From Pseudophaeomoniella oleicola (lineage: Eukaryota > Ascomycota > Eurotiomycetes > Phaeomoniellales > Phaeomoniellaceae), in assembly GCA_003868215.1 (NCBI GenBank), contig QWDQ01000007.1:186001-250000 (forward strand): a DNA stretch of 64,000 nucleotides, in the 5' to 3' direction. The notes under the pieces were generated by a model. That model was not told where the DNA came from and ran no database searches. It was given only the letters and a program-made list of their open reading frames with translations. Below, piece by piece: positions 32,931 to 45,217 of this stretch (position 1 is its first letter; each line of letters begins with the position of its first letter). Both the position numbers and the translations under genes were made by a program.

Positions 32931-34164
32931 CTAAATTTGCTCTTTACCTTCCACTTCCTCTCTGCTGACTACTTGAGTCAGCTGACTTGGTACAATTGGT
33001 GAACTGTTTTCCGTGACAACACCGCCGCCAGTGCCTGTACCATTACCGCCGGAAGCGGAAGCGGAAGCAGAAGCACTCACTCCACTTCCACTGCCATTGG
33101 TAGTTGTAGTAGAAAGACCGCCATCGTTTGATTCTGCAGGCCGCTCTTTCTCCGCTAGAAGCTTTTCTAACTCCTTGATTCTATGCCTTAACATTTGGTT
33201 CTCTCGTGTCAGGGTCGCAGTCTCTGCTTGGAAGAATGCTACTTCATCCCTACTCGCTCTTCTGGCATTTGTACCAACAGGGCCCTCTGATGGAGAAGGG
33301 GCGTCAGAGAAGATGGCCGAGTCTTGTTGCGATGATTGGTGACTGAGGAATGAAGGAGGATAGGGAAGCGGTCGTAGAGCTGGTGAACGAGACTGAGAGG
33401 TCCGGCGGGCAGATAGCGAAGATCGGTGGGGGAGCGAGGTCTGCATTGGTGGTATCGGTGCGTTACCGGCGAAGGAGAAGGAACGTTCGGATGTGGGGGT
33501 GGAGTCGTCTATAGCGGTCGATATCGAGGACGGTTGTTGACCGTGCGTGTTATTCTGAGACAAAGGACTCGTTGCGCCATGTGTATGCTGTTGATTCTGT
33601 AGCTGCAACTGCTGAAGTTGGGCTTGTTGCATGCGAATCATCTGGAGCAGTCGATTCTAGGAAGAATGTTAACACAGGAACAAGAGGGGGTTCGTGGAGA
33701 AAACGTACTACTTGAGCTTCCTGTTCTTGCTCTAACTCCTGATGCATTTCTCCCAGTGAGGGCGCTCTTTGGTGATGGGGGTCCCCTGTTGCAATGGTAG
33801 GAGTTCCACCGATATTCGTTGGACTAGCTGTCCTATAGACGCTGCTGATAGAAGCGCGGTGATCGCTTGTTGCAAGCTCCCCAGGGCTTGGTAGAGCAGG
33901 ATCATTAAGCTGGAGATTCATTGCCACATTCGATCTACGGCGCGCTGAAGCTCGTCTTCCTTGCGGAGAGCCTTGACTGTCGCCTAAAACGCTACGGTCA
34001 GCAGCATTGAGAGTTGCTGCTGCTGCCAGAGATGTTGGTACAGGCCTTGGTGAAGGCGTGTCTCTGCGGAATGAATCGGAGCCGGGAGGTGAGGAGAATT
34101 GTCGATTTTGACTTGGTGAGGAAGACAGGGAAGAAGGAGGTAGGGAATTGACGTCTGGTGCCAT
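32931..34164 (-). CDS. Fungal Ser/Gln-rich coiled-coil protein
   Basis: Exons 34164-33709 and 33656-32931 encode 393 residues; the junction gives the helix QELEQEQEAQVNRLLQMIRMQQAQ. Residues 1-130 are Ser/Pro-rich and disordered. A Gln-rich coiled coil follows at about 138-175. After another Ser-rich stretch there is a second coiled coil, at about 290-320 (EVAFFQAETATLTRENQMLRHRIKELEKLL). It resembles a leucine zipper with no clear upstream bZIP basic region. The tail is Gly/Ser/Thr-rich. I have seen the pair of coiled coils in conserved hypothetical proteins of other filamentous ascomycetes, but no function is known to me. A scaffold or transcription-related role would be a guess. Confidence 0.75.
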
Positions 34165-34993
34165 TGTTGTGGGCTCAGGCGTGTCGTATGGATGTAGTCG
34201 TCGTTGGTGACCAGCCGTGTTTGGAACTGGAGCAGGAAGGACAAGAACAGATACAGGCTTCGGATGGGATCACTGCAAGTCAGAGCAAAGTGAGCTGGGC
34301 CCGGTAAGGTTGATTGATCAAGTAGTCTCAGGTTCAGTCTATGAATAGGAAGAATAAAGAGCAGGAATGACAAGTAATATGATACCTAAGTTCTGTTCAG
34401 TGTAACTTAACGAACGCGTACCTTTTTACAGATCGAGGTATTATTCTATGGAGCTTGGGATGTCACGAGTACAGGTACCCCAAGCCAAGCCACGCTGAGA
34501 TCATATCGGCTCCGCCTGCTTCTTAAAGCGGAACCTGGGGGACTCAGGGTCTCTTGCTCCGTACTCTGCTCGTAACGGTGTTACTATGGTATGTACGGTA
34601 CACTTACAACATATTAAAGTTCAGCGCAGCGCTCACCCATCTAAATTCGAATGCTGTCGCCTAGTCCTAGAGCATGGGGTCCGTGGACAGCTAACCAACA
34701 ATAATTACTGTTATTACTGTACTGTACATGTACTATGTCAAACGCTCAATCACGAGATTCTATCATCCTTACTATTGCTTGCTTCATGTATGACCTAGGA
34801 GCGTTGTATCGACATAGACCAAGGCGTAACGTTCAAGGCGTAATGTTTGGAAAGAACGTCCTCTTCGCAGCCACCATCTTATTGTAATACACTGTACAAA
34901 GTAGAGAATGAAGGAATACTTGCCGTTGCTAACAAATGTACATTGTCCTAATCTCGATGTTTGAATCGCTCCAGACTCCATTCCCGATCAAAG
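34165..34993. other. Intergenic
   Basis: 830 bp between two minus-strand genes; no gene seen. The stretch 34165-34400 probably holds the leader of the coiled-coil gene. Confidence 0.6.
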
Positions 34994-36595
34994 CTACAAC
35001 TCGAAGCGATCCGGCAGAACTACCGGGGCAAGCAAACTCCAAATGTAGATGGCATAGCACACCCAGGCACTAATAATCTTGATCCAACTTGCCCAATAAC
35101 TTCGGCCGACAGGTGCAAAATCCCCTTCGATATCAGGGTTGATGTCTTGGGTCAGTAAAGTGGCGACCCATGTAGTGGCAAGAAGGAATATAAAGTGGAA
35201 AAGCGTGTAGTTGTACTGCGTAGAATTCCGTTCATCGTCCTTGCTGCTGTACCCGTCATCTGAGTCGTCATCACTGTCGTCATCAAGCGCACTGGCGGGG
35301 AGACTGCCAGCTTCGACTGCTGCTCGGAGGGCTTCTGCTCTCATTTGACGGCGAGAGGAAGGCTGTTGGGTTACGAGACCATGCTCATAATCATCGCCCT
35401 GAAGAGCACTGTAACTGGAGTTTCCACCCTTTGACCCAAGTGCTATGCCTTGAGTGGCAGCACGGGTCGTGGTATATCCAATTGTGAGCATTGTAACGAT
35501 GGCTCCAAGGATGACGGAGGCTCTCTTTGCTCCACGAGCACGGATCAATGGATTACAACTTTTGTCATCCGGTTCCATAGCAACCGCGGAAAATGTCAAA
35601 TAAGTGCAGTATATGGTGACCATCGCGGCTTGTGCGAGGCCGGCTCTGGGATTTGCTTCTTGAACGGCGGGTTGTACGGATATGAACGAGATAATGAGGA
35701 AGACGAGGAGATTGATCTGACGAAAGGTTAGAAGTCTCCCATGTGCTGTCACTTACAAGGAACTTACTGTGATGGCGGATTGATTCATAGAGCATCCACT
35801 GCTTGCGAAGTAGATGTACATGACAATTGTCATCGCTATCGACGCCAAGTACATACCCAAAGTCGATCCGATTAGTAGACCTCTCCATACCCTTGACTCA
35901 TCATCATTGATCTTCTGCAAACACAGTTCTGCCCAGGTATGAGCGAGATCAACCAGAAGGATCAGACCAAGCAATAGGAACAGCATGGCGCCGATGAAAG
36001 CGAAATAGTGACCCCAGACACTAAAGAATCCTTCTGGGATAAAGAATGTGAGAACAATCAAGAGCAGCCATACAATCACCTTGGGCCCCCAGAATCCATT
36101 CTGGAGAGCCGATCTGCTGTCTCTGGTGTTTCTGACTCCGATCAGTGATATTGCCAGAATGAAGTGGAACAACGTGAGCGCGAAGTTGATCCTCTGAACA
36201 GCGACAAATCCATAGCAATTCTCCCCTTCACACATGGTCATGTAATCGAGGGTAAGATGCTCAAGCTTCTTCAGTGCCCATGGCGTGAGCATGATCCAGG
36301 AGAGGATGGAGTTAAGGACAAGGATGAATGCGTAGGCAATTCGGGTCGCCATGCTGTTGCTGATCAGTATCCGCTGTGTACGAACAGTTCCTACATCTGA
36401 ACGCACCTGTTCTGGAATTTTCCACAAGAACTGCATACAGCAGAACATGTTGCAGCGCCGCAGCAAGAAGCGCCAAATGCCCATAACTGCACCGCTGTCA
36501 GCCTTTGGATCAAATCGTCAAACACCGAGATGAGCAAGACGTACCGTTCCAACACTAGGAACTGCCAGGAGCGGCAGGGACAGAAGTGCGCCCAT
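34994..36595 (-). CDS. tms1: Serine incorporator (SERINC) family membrane protein Tms1
   Basis: Four exons (36595-36545, 36486-36407, 36359-35768, 35716-34994) sum to 482 codons, 481 residues. The start MGALLSLPLLAVPSVGT and the Cys-rich block FGASCCGAATCSAVCSSCGKFQN are hallmarks of the SERINC/TDE1 family and fix the first two introns. About ten hydrophobic helices follow (for example MATRIAYAFILVLNSILSWIML, VIVWLLLIVLTFFIPEGFF). A late cytosolic loop is very acidic (ALDDDSDDDSDDGYSS). Animal SERINCs were proposed to aid phosphatidylserine and sphingolipid synthesis and later shown to scramble lipids; the role in fungi is less clear. The protein probably sits in the plasma membrane, Golgi or vacuole. 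Confidence 0.95.
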
Positions 36596-36966
36596 GGCTA
36601 TTTGACGTGGCCCCAAGCAAAGTACACCGATATCAGAGTTGAAAAGTAAGCTATTGGATTGCCGGTCTACGAAGATGCTTGTGGATCGGGCTTCTCTAAG
36701 GTCGCATGAGCCCATCGACGGCGCGGCGACATTCTTAGACAGGAGAGGAAAGTCACCCGAGGTGACAGTGACGTTCCTCCATATGCCTACATGCAGCAAG
36801 CAGAGCTAGTCGATGAGATTTCGAACATCTTTATGACCAAGATAGAAAAGAAATCCACAGATTCTCTATGTAGCTGCTGCTTGTAATGTTCCATATGAAT
36901 AGACTAATTCTCTCCACCTCGTACCTCCCACGCTACACATAACATGACCGGCTAACCAGCAGCCAG
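36596..36966. other. Intergenic
   Basis: 371 bp between the tms1 start and the mch1 stop; nothing recognised. Confidence 0.6.
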
Positions 36967-38911
36967 TCATGCTTGCCTATCATGAATATTATGGTCCTTC
37001 CCGATACTTTGGGATTTCCAATGTCGTTGCTCGGTCCAAATACTCCAGAGAGTCACTGCGAGGCCAGCAACTCCTGAACAGAACGTTACAACGTATGCCA
37101 TGCTGTAACAATCAACACCATCCAAGCACTCACGGTTGCCGGCTGGATTGATGATAGAATGCTTATCGTATATTGCACCGTATACCAGATTGAATATGTT
37201 TCCAGACACGACGGGCGCGATGGTCATAGCGCCCCAATTCTGGCTCATGACGTTGACTCCAAATGTATGGGCCACGATCGAAGGGAAGCAACCGAAGAGA
37301 AACCCATAGCCAAACCCCGTGAGTCCTGATACCACCCCCAGGAAATGAGGGTTTTCAATCTTCATGGCACATATCTGCACAACGCAGAAAATGATTGAGC
37401 TGAAGAAGATACACCAAATGCGGGACGCATGGAGTTTCTTGACCAAAAGGTCCGAACCGATCCCAGAGCACAAGCGTCCAACAAAGGACAAGAATGATAA
37501 AACAGAGACGTGGATTAGCTGACGGCCGTTAATGAATCTGTCAGAAGCCGAATCGTCATAATGGCGCCAGAGAGCCTGTACGTCATTGCCGATGTTGCTA
37601 TCGTTCAACGTCAGTATACGATTTTTTTCTGAAAGATTATTTTGACATACTTGATAGTCATAAGGCCGATCCCGGTCAAGAGGCCCATTAAAAGGAAGAG
37701 TTGCCAGAACTCGACCTTACGTAACATCTCTACCCCGCGAACGTCTGAATATAAAGAGCCATGGTCCCTGTCAGATAACATTTCCCCACGTTTAGATCCG
37801 ATGTCCGACTTGGAAAGCAGCGATGAGGTTTCATCTGTATCCGAGCCTCGAAACTCGGGTAGTCCTTCATCACCCACGTCTTTGTGATCCGGCCCCGAGA
37901 ACGAATTGGAAGAATCATTTGGTCCGGGATGATGGGAAATATCATGCGCACCTGGTGTTTCTGAAATGTGTCGAGCATGTTTACTGTCTGACGACTTCGT
38001 TCGGTGGAGGACTTGAGACCCCTCCATCTCGGGATCATCGGTGGACAGAGAACTGTATGATACCCGAGGAACAACTCTGAGGAAGAAAAATGAAACGACA
38101 ACCAATGAAACAGTTCCCGTTGCTAGCATAAGCAGGAACCTCGATGTGTCGTCAGGAAACGCAAATTTGGATATCATGGAGAAGAAAAATGCGCTAAGTC
38201 CGAAAGCTGAAAGAGGGAATGCGGTTGCTGTTGATGTGAGCTGCGTGAACACTTGGAGACAGGAGGTAAATCTCACCTGTTCCTCGGTGATGAGGATAGT
38301 TCAATGCGGCTGTGTGAGGTTAGTAAGAGTACATAGTTGGTATGAAGCATGCCATACCAGTTTTGAGTGCGGCAGAGAAGCCCGAGCAACTCCCCACTCC
38401 AGTGAAAAGTGAGAAAATGCAGAGGGCGGCCATAGACATGGACCCTGCGCCCCTATCATATGCTGCAGCACTGTCAGAGGTTCGGAGCATGAGACTGCCA
38501 TCGATATCATATACCAATCTTCAACGGGTAATACCCGGTCGCCAGCAGGATGGCACCCAACACCAGACCCCATCGGGGCCCTTTATGATCTACCATCATA
38601 CCTACTGGTATTCCGCCGGCATACATCCCCAGATTTGCAAAAGTACCCTACCCCTCATGTCAGACCTCACGAAATGCCTTCTTAGAAAGAAACCACCATA
38701 CTATCAGGTTGCTCTGGGTCGAGCTGAGTTTCAGTTTCTCGGCGAACTGAGGAGCCCATGCTGAGTAGACATACTGTTGCAGAAGGTGTCATTAGCTATC
38801 TGTGAACAGGACCAAGATGTCACATACATTGGTACCCGAGGCCAAGGAGATAAACGTTGCTGCGATAACAGATATGATACGGGCTGTCTTCAAACGCGAT
38901 TCTTGCCCCAT
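36967..38911 (-). CDS. mch1: Mch1-type MFS transporter (nodulin-like/monocarboxylate porter family)
   Basis: Seven exons (38911-38828, 38773-38702, 38647-38515, 38462-38358, 38309-38277, 38227-37651, 37597-36967) total 545 codons, 544 residues. It matches the family named probable transporter MCH1: ARIISVIAATFISLASGTNYVYSAWAP, NLGMYAGGIPVG in helix 2-3, FSLFTGVGSCSGFSAALKT, NYPHHRGTATAFPLSAFGLSAF, then a central hydrophilic Ser/Asp-rich loop of about 130 residues, and GLMTIKNIGNDVQALWRH in the second half. In yeast Mch1 is vacuolar and does not transport the monocarboxylates its name suggests, so the substrate is unknown. Every intron junction was set by reading frame plus this conservation; exon 5 is only 33 nt. 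Confidence 0.93.
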
Positions 38912-39979
38912 TGTGTATGCACTGAGGCGCGACTGCACCCTGAAAAACGCTATTAGCAGTAAATTGACATGCCTGGAGGAGTGAAACAAAAGATCAGAGA
39001 AGGCTGTTGAAGAAGGGTAGAGGCAGATGCGACTCTGTTACCCACGGGTCAAGATAAAGATGGGCCAGCGAGTGGACCGTGAATTCCGGGCACGTTCTGC
39101 GCTGATTTCCGATGCCAGCGGTCTATTGTACTCCGAGGCTCCAATAATTAACTGATTGATAAGTGGCATACCTTAGCTACATTATGTGTTGCGCGTCATC
39201 TCTAACACACTTGAAGTCAAGCAAGCCTCTCGTCGCTATCATGCAACAGCTTCACACGCAAACTCCAACTTGCTGCCAACTATAAGTCATAGAGTCCAAT
39301 CAGAGTATCAACCATCATAGAAGTACAGATGTACACGTATGCTATGTCTGGTGTCACGTAGATGTGATTTCATATATGCAAAGGCTCCAACATTACAATA
39401 ATAAATCATCGTGTCCACATGGATACATATCTGTCTGACAGATTCCCCGTACGTACATGTCCTACAGTGAGAACCTTAGGCACATACTATGCAGTACATG
39501 TACGACCTATAGGTAGAGAGGTAGGGACAAGGCTGACCTTTTGGAAACCTGTTAGATGCTAAATGATTCGTATTTCTGCAAAACAGATCCTAAAACGCCT
39601 TCCGAAGATTTGTGAAATCGTTCACATTTCTAAGCATAAGAATACGACTAAATGAACATCCGAGTGCCAACTGCCGACTATGACAGGGAATTAGCGTAAT
39701 CCATGATCCTGATACCATGATCTCACGGTTCATCATCGTCCCTGTTCGTCCCCTTCAAATCCACGAACCCGATTTCCTCCGCGCTACTCCCTTCTAAGAT
39801 AATGTCTGTTACCAGACCTATACTCAAGTATTGCGTGTCCAATAACGCGCATAGTGAGGTCCCTGCAAGTGCCACAGAACCTTGTGTGACTGGCTCACTG
39901 CATTATCCTTGTTGTAGAGGATGAAGTGAGCAGACTTGTCCTCTGGCCTGCATCTCTAATACCCTTGATGTTGGTTCAT
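38912..39979. other. Intergenic
   Basis: 1.07 kb between two minus-strand genes; AT-rich with no supported gene. Confidence 0.6.
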
Positions 39980-41148
39980 TTACTGCGGCTTCTTAGCAGC
40001 CGAAGCACCTCCAACGTACTTGCGCACATCGGTAGCGTCGTGAAATTGTCTCATCAAGCCCTTGGTAGTCTCCCATCCTTGGCGGGCTGCAGGTGGAGTG
40101 CTCTGATTGCTAACTTGAGCATCCACGCGGGCCGTGGCTTGAGCAATAGCTCCTTGGTGGAACTGGCTCTGCGCATATCGGGCGCGAAGGAAGACCGAAT
40201 AGACAAAAAGGAGGATCCAGCTACCCTTCGAGAAGGTAAAGGCCGAAAGGAGAAGGCGGAACCACAGACTGATTTCCAAGCCAGCTACCAGCATCATAGA
40301 CATATCGTAGTATCCCTTGACGAATTTGCCAATGCTGTTTGCCAATGGAGAGGTTGTAGCTGGGCGAGATCCGTTAGGAGAGGTTGGAGAAGCTGGAGTA
40401 GCGCCGGCTTTTGCTGGTTGGAATGTTGGGATCAAGTTGGTACGAGTATATGTAGCAACATGGAAGACAGAGTAGACAGCGAAAGGGAGGAGAGCAAGAG
40501 GGACCTGGCGGGAGTAGAGCCAGACAAGGGCCATCACTGCTTTGGTTAGGCCTTTGAGCATATCCGAGGGATGCGGATGACTTACAGAGATATTGGACAT
40601 TCTCATCAGAAGCGAGCAACAACACACTTCCCTGTCTATTTCCGCTTCGGAGACGCGCGCGATACGCTTTGTAGACAACGATTCCATATGTTGCCGCCGC
40701 AGAGACAAAGGCGAGGCGGTACGAAACTTGGGCCCACCTCGAATAGTAGTTCAAGGTGATGTATGAGAGACCGTAACGGAAAACGGAGATAAGGAGGGTC
40801 AAATGTCTACAGCCAACATTAGCAGATGCTCAGAGACCATTGTGACGAGTAGAATCGTCTGTTTGTTCGGAACAACGACGCGCATGTGGTGGTTGAGACG
40901 GCGCTAACCCATGAAAGCAGCGGTGACCGTTCTCTTCCAGGCACGTGCTATTGTACGCGAATTTTCCCAGGGCAAGCGACGAGGGAGGATGGTGATATTG
41001 ACATACCCAACAAACCAGCCGAATCTGTTTCGTAACGTCAGTTCAACTGGTAAATACATTCATCTGCTTCTTCGACTTACTGCAATGTTTGAGCGAGCTG
41101 CTTCAGCCTCTCAACGAGGGGTAGGTCGGATGAAGGTGGAGGAGCCAT
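39980..41148 (-). CDS. pom33: Pom33/TMEM33 (Tts1-like) ER and nuclear pore membrane protein
   Basis: Four exons (41148-41081, 41024-41007, 40806-40586, 40536-39980) total 288 codons, 287 residues. The family shapes ER and nuclear envelope membranes and supports nuclear pore distribution. Seen: MAPPPSSDLPLVERLKQLAQTLQ, then FGWFVGHLTLLISVFRYGLSY, YSRWAQVSYRLAFVSAAATYGIVVYKA, SRQVPLALLPFAVYSVFHVATYTRTNLIPT, FTFSKGSWILLFVYSVFLRARYAQS, and the C-terminal amphipathic stretch VRKYVGGASAAKKPQ. Exon 2 is only 18 nt and codes for most of FGWFVG. Intron 3 (41006-40807) is about 200 bp, the longest here. A TACTACGTAGTA palindrome lies 245 bp upstream of the ATG. Confidence 0.94.
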
Positions 41149-42181
41149 TGGATGGACGAGACAAGTAGTCACAATATTGTAATGTGAGGTTTAATGAGTT
41201 GAAGGATAGGACCAGTGTGAAGTTATCGCTTTGGCAGTCGGGTTATGAATGATCAGTGCAGGGTTTCTGAACAAGTTGTGAGTGTGGGAATATATGTGGC
41301 TTGGAGTGGGCAATTATTGTGACGACGTACGTAGCGTTTTCTCGCCGTGTCCCCAACTTGGAGCTACGCTGCACTAAAAGTGGCTGAATTACTACTACGT
41401 AGTACTCCGTAGTAGTCCCAGTGTACGCGACGGTCGGTTAAGCTGACACCTATGATGCAATCACCAGCCGTGACTATTGCTCCTGCTCGATTCAATGCCG
41501 ATCTTACAAACTGGTTCAAAGAGGACCAATTACATATAATACTTTTGTTCATGACTTTTGTTCTGTAGATTAATGAATTGATAATTCATCTAACTGCGGT
41601 GTACTGGAAGGCAATACGTTCTCTAACAGTCGATTCCAGGTAGCGAGTCAAGAATGGAGACATCGCAATAGCACGATTCCAAAGGCAGCAGAAAAGTCTC
41701 TACGTGATTATCTTTGTCTATTATGAAGAATGTTTCTGCTATTACAAACCAAGAAGTATGAGACAACCATCTTTCCGTGAACGCTTCCTACATACACACT
41801 CGCTAGCTAGGGAACTAAAAGTTTTAGGGTGACCAATACTAAAAAAATATAGAGAATATGTAAGGCCTGGCGTTTTCCTTGTTTTCCTTGAGACGAGATC
41901 TTTTCCTTCACAAGGAGCAATGAATGCGGCTGTAGGACATCCCCACGGTACGACAGCACAATTTGCATCCCAGGCACTGTTGATCCACGTGCCGAGATAT
42001 GGCGGACCACGCCTGCACTACCAGACACCACGTCCCCATACATTAATAAAATGACAGCATCCAGTCTGTCCATGATGAAACAGCCGCCGTGAAATAGAAG
42101 GGCATAATGATGGGACAGAGGCTCTGAAGAATAGAATGGTTCGCTGGAAAGGCACGCAAGATCGTGAACGGATTCGTCCAT
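41149..42181. other. Intergenic
   Basis: 1 kb between two minus-strand genes; no gene seen. It contains the third TACTACGTAGTA copy. Confidence 0.6.
41393..41404. repeat. Palindrome TACTACGTAGTA (copy 3)
   Basis: Perfect copy, 245 bp upstream of the pom33 start codon, followed at once by a near-repeat CTCCGTAGTAG. Confidence 0.8.
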
Positions 42182-44018
42182 TTATCGAAGCGAGAAACCC
42201 TTTCTCTTGCCCTTCTCTTCGAGAGGTCGCCCGCTTTCGATGCGGGCTTTCTTCTCTTCCAATTCGGCACGTTGGCGCTCGAGCTGTTCCTTCATCTCTC
42301 TGTGACGAGCGTACAATTCTTCTTCGCTCTGTTTGAGCTTCGACTCCTTCTCGGCAACCTTCTGTTGGAAAACCATCTTCATCTCTGCCTCCATCTTGGC
42401 AAGCTTCTGTTCGTGCAGCGCACGCTCTTCTTCTTGCTTGACAGCTGGGTTGACTTCCTTGAATACGCTTGGATCCTGAGCCACTCCCATTTGTGTCAGC
42501 TTATCGGATCGGTAGTTCTCGTAAAGGTTGTTGTTGGTGTGCTCTTTGAGTTCTTCCATGTGCGTGCGGATCAACATTTGGCGAAGTTTCACAAAGTCGC
42601 AGTGTTCTTCATTGTCGACTTCAATGATACCCCAAGGGTAGCGACGACCACGAACCTTGCGCCCATCGGCGTTGGGCACCTCGTAGTTGGCACCAACAAC
42701 AGCGAAGGGGACCTTTGACATGATTTCTTGATTCTCAGCAATAGTCTCCTCGTCGTCGAGTTCGTAGCGTGGACCTTCGAAGATTTGGATCGAGTGGTGC
42801 TGAATATCTGCGAGGATCTACAGGATGTTAGAAGACGTCTAATTAACAAGTGCGCGACGTACTCTTTGTTTGAAGTTGGCGCATTCCTCGTCAGTCAAGG
42901 TATCAGCCTTAGCGATGACTGGTATCAGGTTGACCTTGGTATGGAGACGACGCATAACCTCGATATCGAGAGGTTTGAGGGAGTGTCCTGTTGGTTGAAT
43001 GAAGTACACACAAGCATGAACACGGTTATCAACGATGTTCATACGATTGACCTTGTTTTCGGCTTCGAGATAAGCGTCAAAGCGCTGCTCGATGTTCTCA
43101 ACAATAGGTCTCCAAGACTCATCGTTGTTGACGAAGTCGCCAAACCCTGGAGTATCAACGACTGTCAATCGTAGCCTAACCCCGTTTTCTTCAATGTCTG
43201 CACTAATCGACTGTATTGATACGGTTTTTGGAATGATGTCCAGACTCGGTGCCTTGCGCTCCTTTGGCGGGTATAGGGACGTGTTGAAGAGAGTATTGAT
43301 CAATGTCGATTTACCAAGACCCGACTCGCCTTTATGTCAACATGTTAGCCCAATACGGTCTTTCGACCCAAGTAAACAAGTCAGAAGGTGCAGTAGCATA
43401 CCAACAACCATGACGTTGAAATTGAAACCTTTGCGGACACTTTTTCGGTGCCACTGATTAGGCAGGTTGGCAAACCCGACATAGCCAGTCAACTTCCGTC
43501 GGACAACGTTTCGCATATCGCTTGCAGCGGCGGCAGCGGCTTTAGGATCCCTTGAACTGACGGTTTGTGCGGCTCCTTGCCCCATTGGATTGCTGCGTTC
43601 TACATACGGAGATGTGGCTTTGCCATTAGGTACCCCAGGTAGCGCAGGTGAGCCATTTGGCGTCGGGGAAGAGTGTTCTGTGGGTGACGAAACACCATTT
43701 GCAACGGCAGCTGATTTGTCAAGAACGTCAGCAATCATGATAGTATCAGTAGGTTTGAAGGAGGGAAGCGAAGGAGAGATATTCTCCTGTCGATCGTTGG
43801 ACTTTGCGCTGCCCGGCAGCGATTCAAGCACCGCGGCCAACATTAAAGCGATTAAGGAATCTTGGGGCAAGGACACAGCTGAGCAGGTATTGAGATTCGT
43901 CTTATGGCAATTTGGTCATATACGACGGATCGCGATGCAAGTGGAATGAGAGTGTAATGGTTGGCTCAAAAAGGAGAATGGGAGGACTGAGACGGTGCGC
44001 ATGTTTCGACTTACCCAT
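42182..44018 (-). CDS. aspB: Septin AspB/Cdc3
   Basis: Four coding exons (44018-44015, 43710-43402, 43329-42863, 42817-42182) give 472 codons, 471 residues. Septins form GTP-binding filaments at septa, hyphal tips and branches. Seen: G1 GESGLGKST at 105-113, G3 DTPGFGDF at about 161, G4 AKAD at about 242, the septin unique element, and a C-terminal coiled coil ([42 protein letters not shown]) ending GKRKGFSLR. The N-terminus [19 protein letters not shown] and the block [16 protein letters not shown] mark the Cdc3/AspB class. The first coding exon holds just ATG plus one base before a GTAAGT donor. The reading frame upstream of 43710 is open but lacks family similarity and has only weaker starts. 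Confidence 0.94.
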
Positions 44019-45217
44019 TATGAATGAGCGAAGCGAGCGTGGAAGGCGCGATCCAAATCAAACACGACGGTAGTCTAAATGTTGAAGTTTCTGCCAATAT
44101 GAAATGGTGTCAGTGAATGTGTCGCATTGAGCTGAGGATAGATAGCACATGGCAAGCGCCGTATCCAACCAGAAGGTCAGGTGTGCTCACCTTTGAACTA
44201 GGGAGTTTATTGCAGCTTGGTCTCTGTAGACAGCGGAACACGATCGCACCAAATATGCCAGTCGTACGAATGGCAGAACAACAAGAAGACTGACAGATGC
44301 GCAGTCAACGGCGATGCAAATGTGTCGAGGAGAAATAGACATAGACTGACGACGTGCAGGTGTACAGTGTCAGGAAATATTGGGCGAGAAAGGGGTCGCC
44401 GACAACGCTAGTGCTATTCGGCTACTACGATACTACTACGATACCATACCATGGACCAGGATCATTTAGTAACCTAACTAAAACGTTAATTCGTCAACCC
44501 ACAAGAGCTCGTCCACGGACCTTGGTTAGGTAACTACCGTCTCGCGTGGTAAATACCCCAGTCCGTAAGATAAAACATGAAAAAGCCTCCTGATCTCAAA
44601 ATGAGAACTTGCTGTGACTGCTACGGTCGCCTCGACGGTCCAATATCGTGAATATCGTATCATTCCTCCCCTAACTGAGGTACCTAATTACATACCTAGT
44701 AGGTGGTACGTACCTATATCAGAAGTATACAACAATATGCATTTCTCATATACCTCTATTCAAGCAATACATATCCCGGCCTGTCTTCTCAACGGACGTA
44801 GCTTAGGTACTTTTTTTCTGATCTGTACTGATGGAAATTCCCTAATGTTGACGCGTTTGCTACGCGTATCTTCCGAATCAGTAGATGCACCCTCCTCTCA
44901 CAGGTGCGCTTCTGGTGTAAGTCTGCCGTAGCCCAACAGCCCAACAGTTTCTCAGACTCTTCAGCCATCAAAGGAACTGGAAAAATGGCAGAGGACTGAT
45001 GTGAGATGGCTGATTTATTTATCTCGCGTCAATGAAACCTTATCTATGTATGTTCTATGCCGCCTCTATCCTGAGTCCAGAGTAGGCCGTACTCCCGTAC
45101 TGTAATTCAAAAATGATCCTCCACATCGTCAAACGTATATACAAACAGCGTGTCATGTGAGATGCTAGGAGAGACACATGACTGCGAAGCGACAAGGCTT
45201 AACCGATCAAAACCATG
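44019..45217. other. Intergenic
   Basis: 1.2 kb between the septin start and the mme1 stop. No gene seen. The half from 44430 to 44720 has several degenerate short palindromes related to the CCTA/TACGTA types. Confidence 0.6.

Noticed and set aside
42164-42718. Long plus-strand ORF, Leu/Phe-rich, opposite the septin C-terminus
   Set aside because: It is the complement of the coiled-coil coding sequence of the septin; composition follows from Glu/Lys codons on the other strand.
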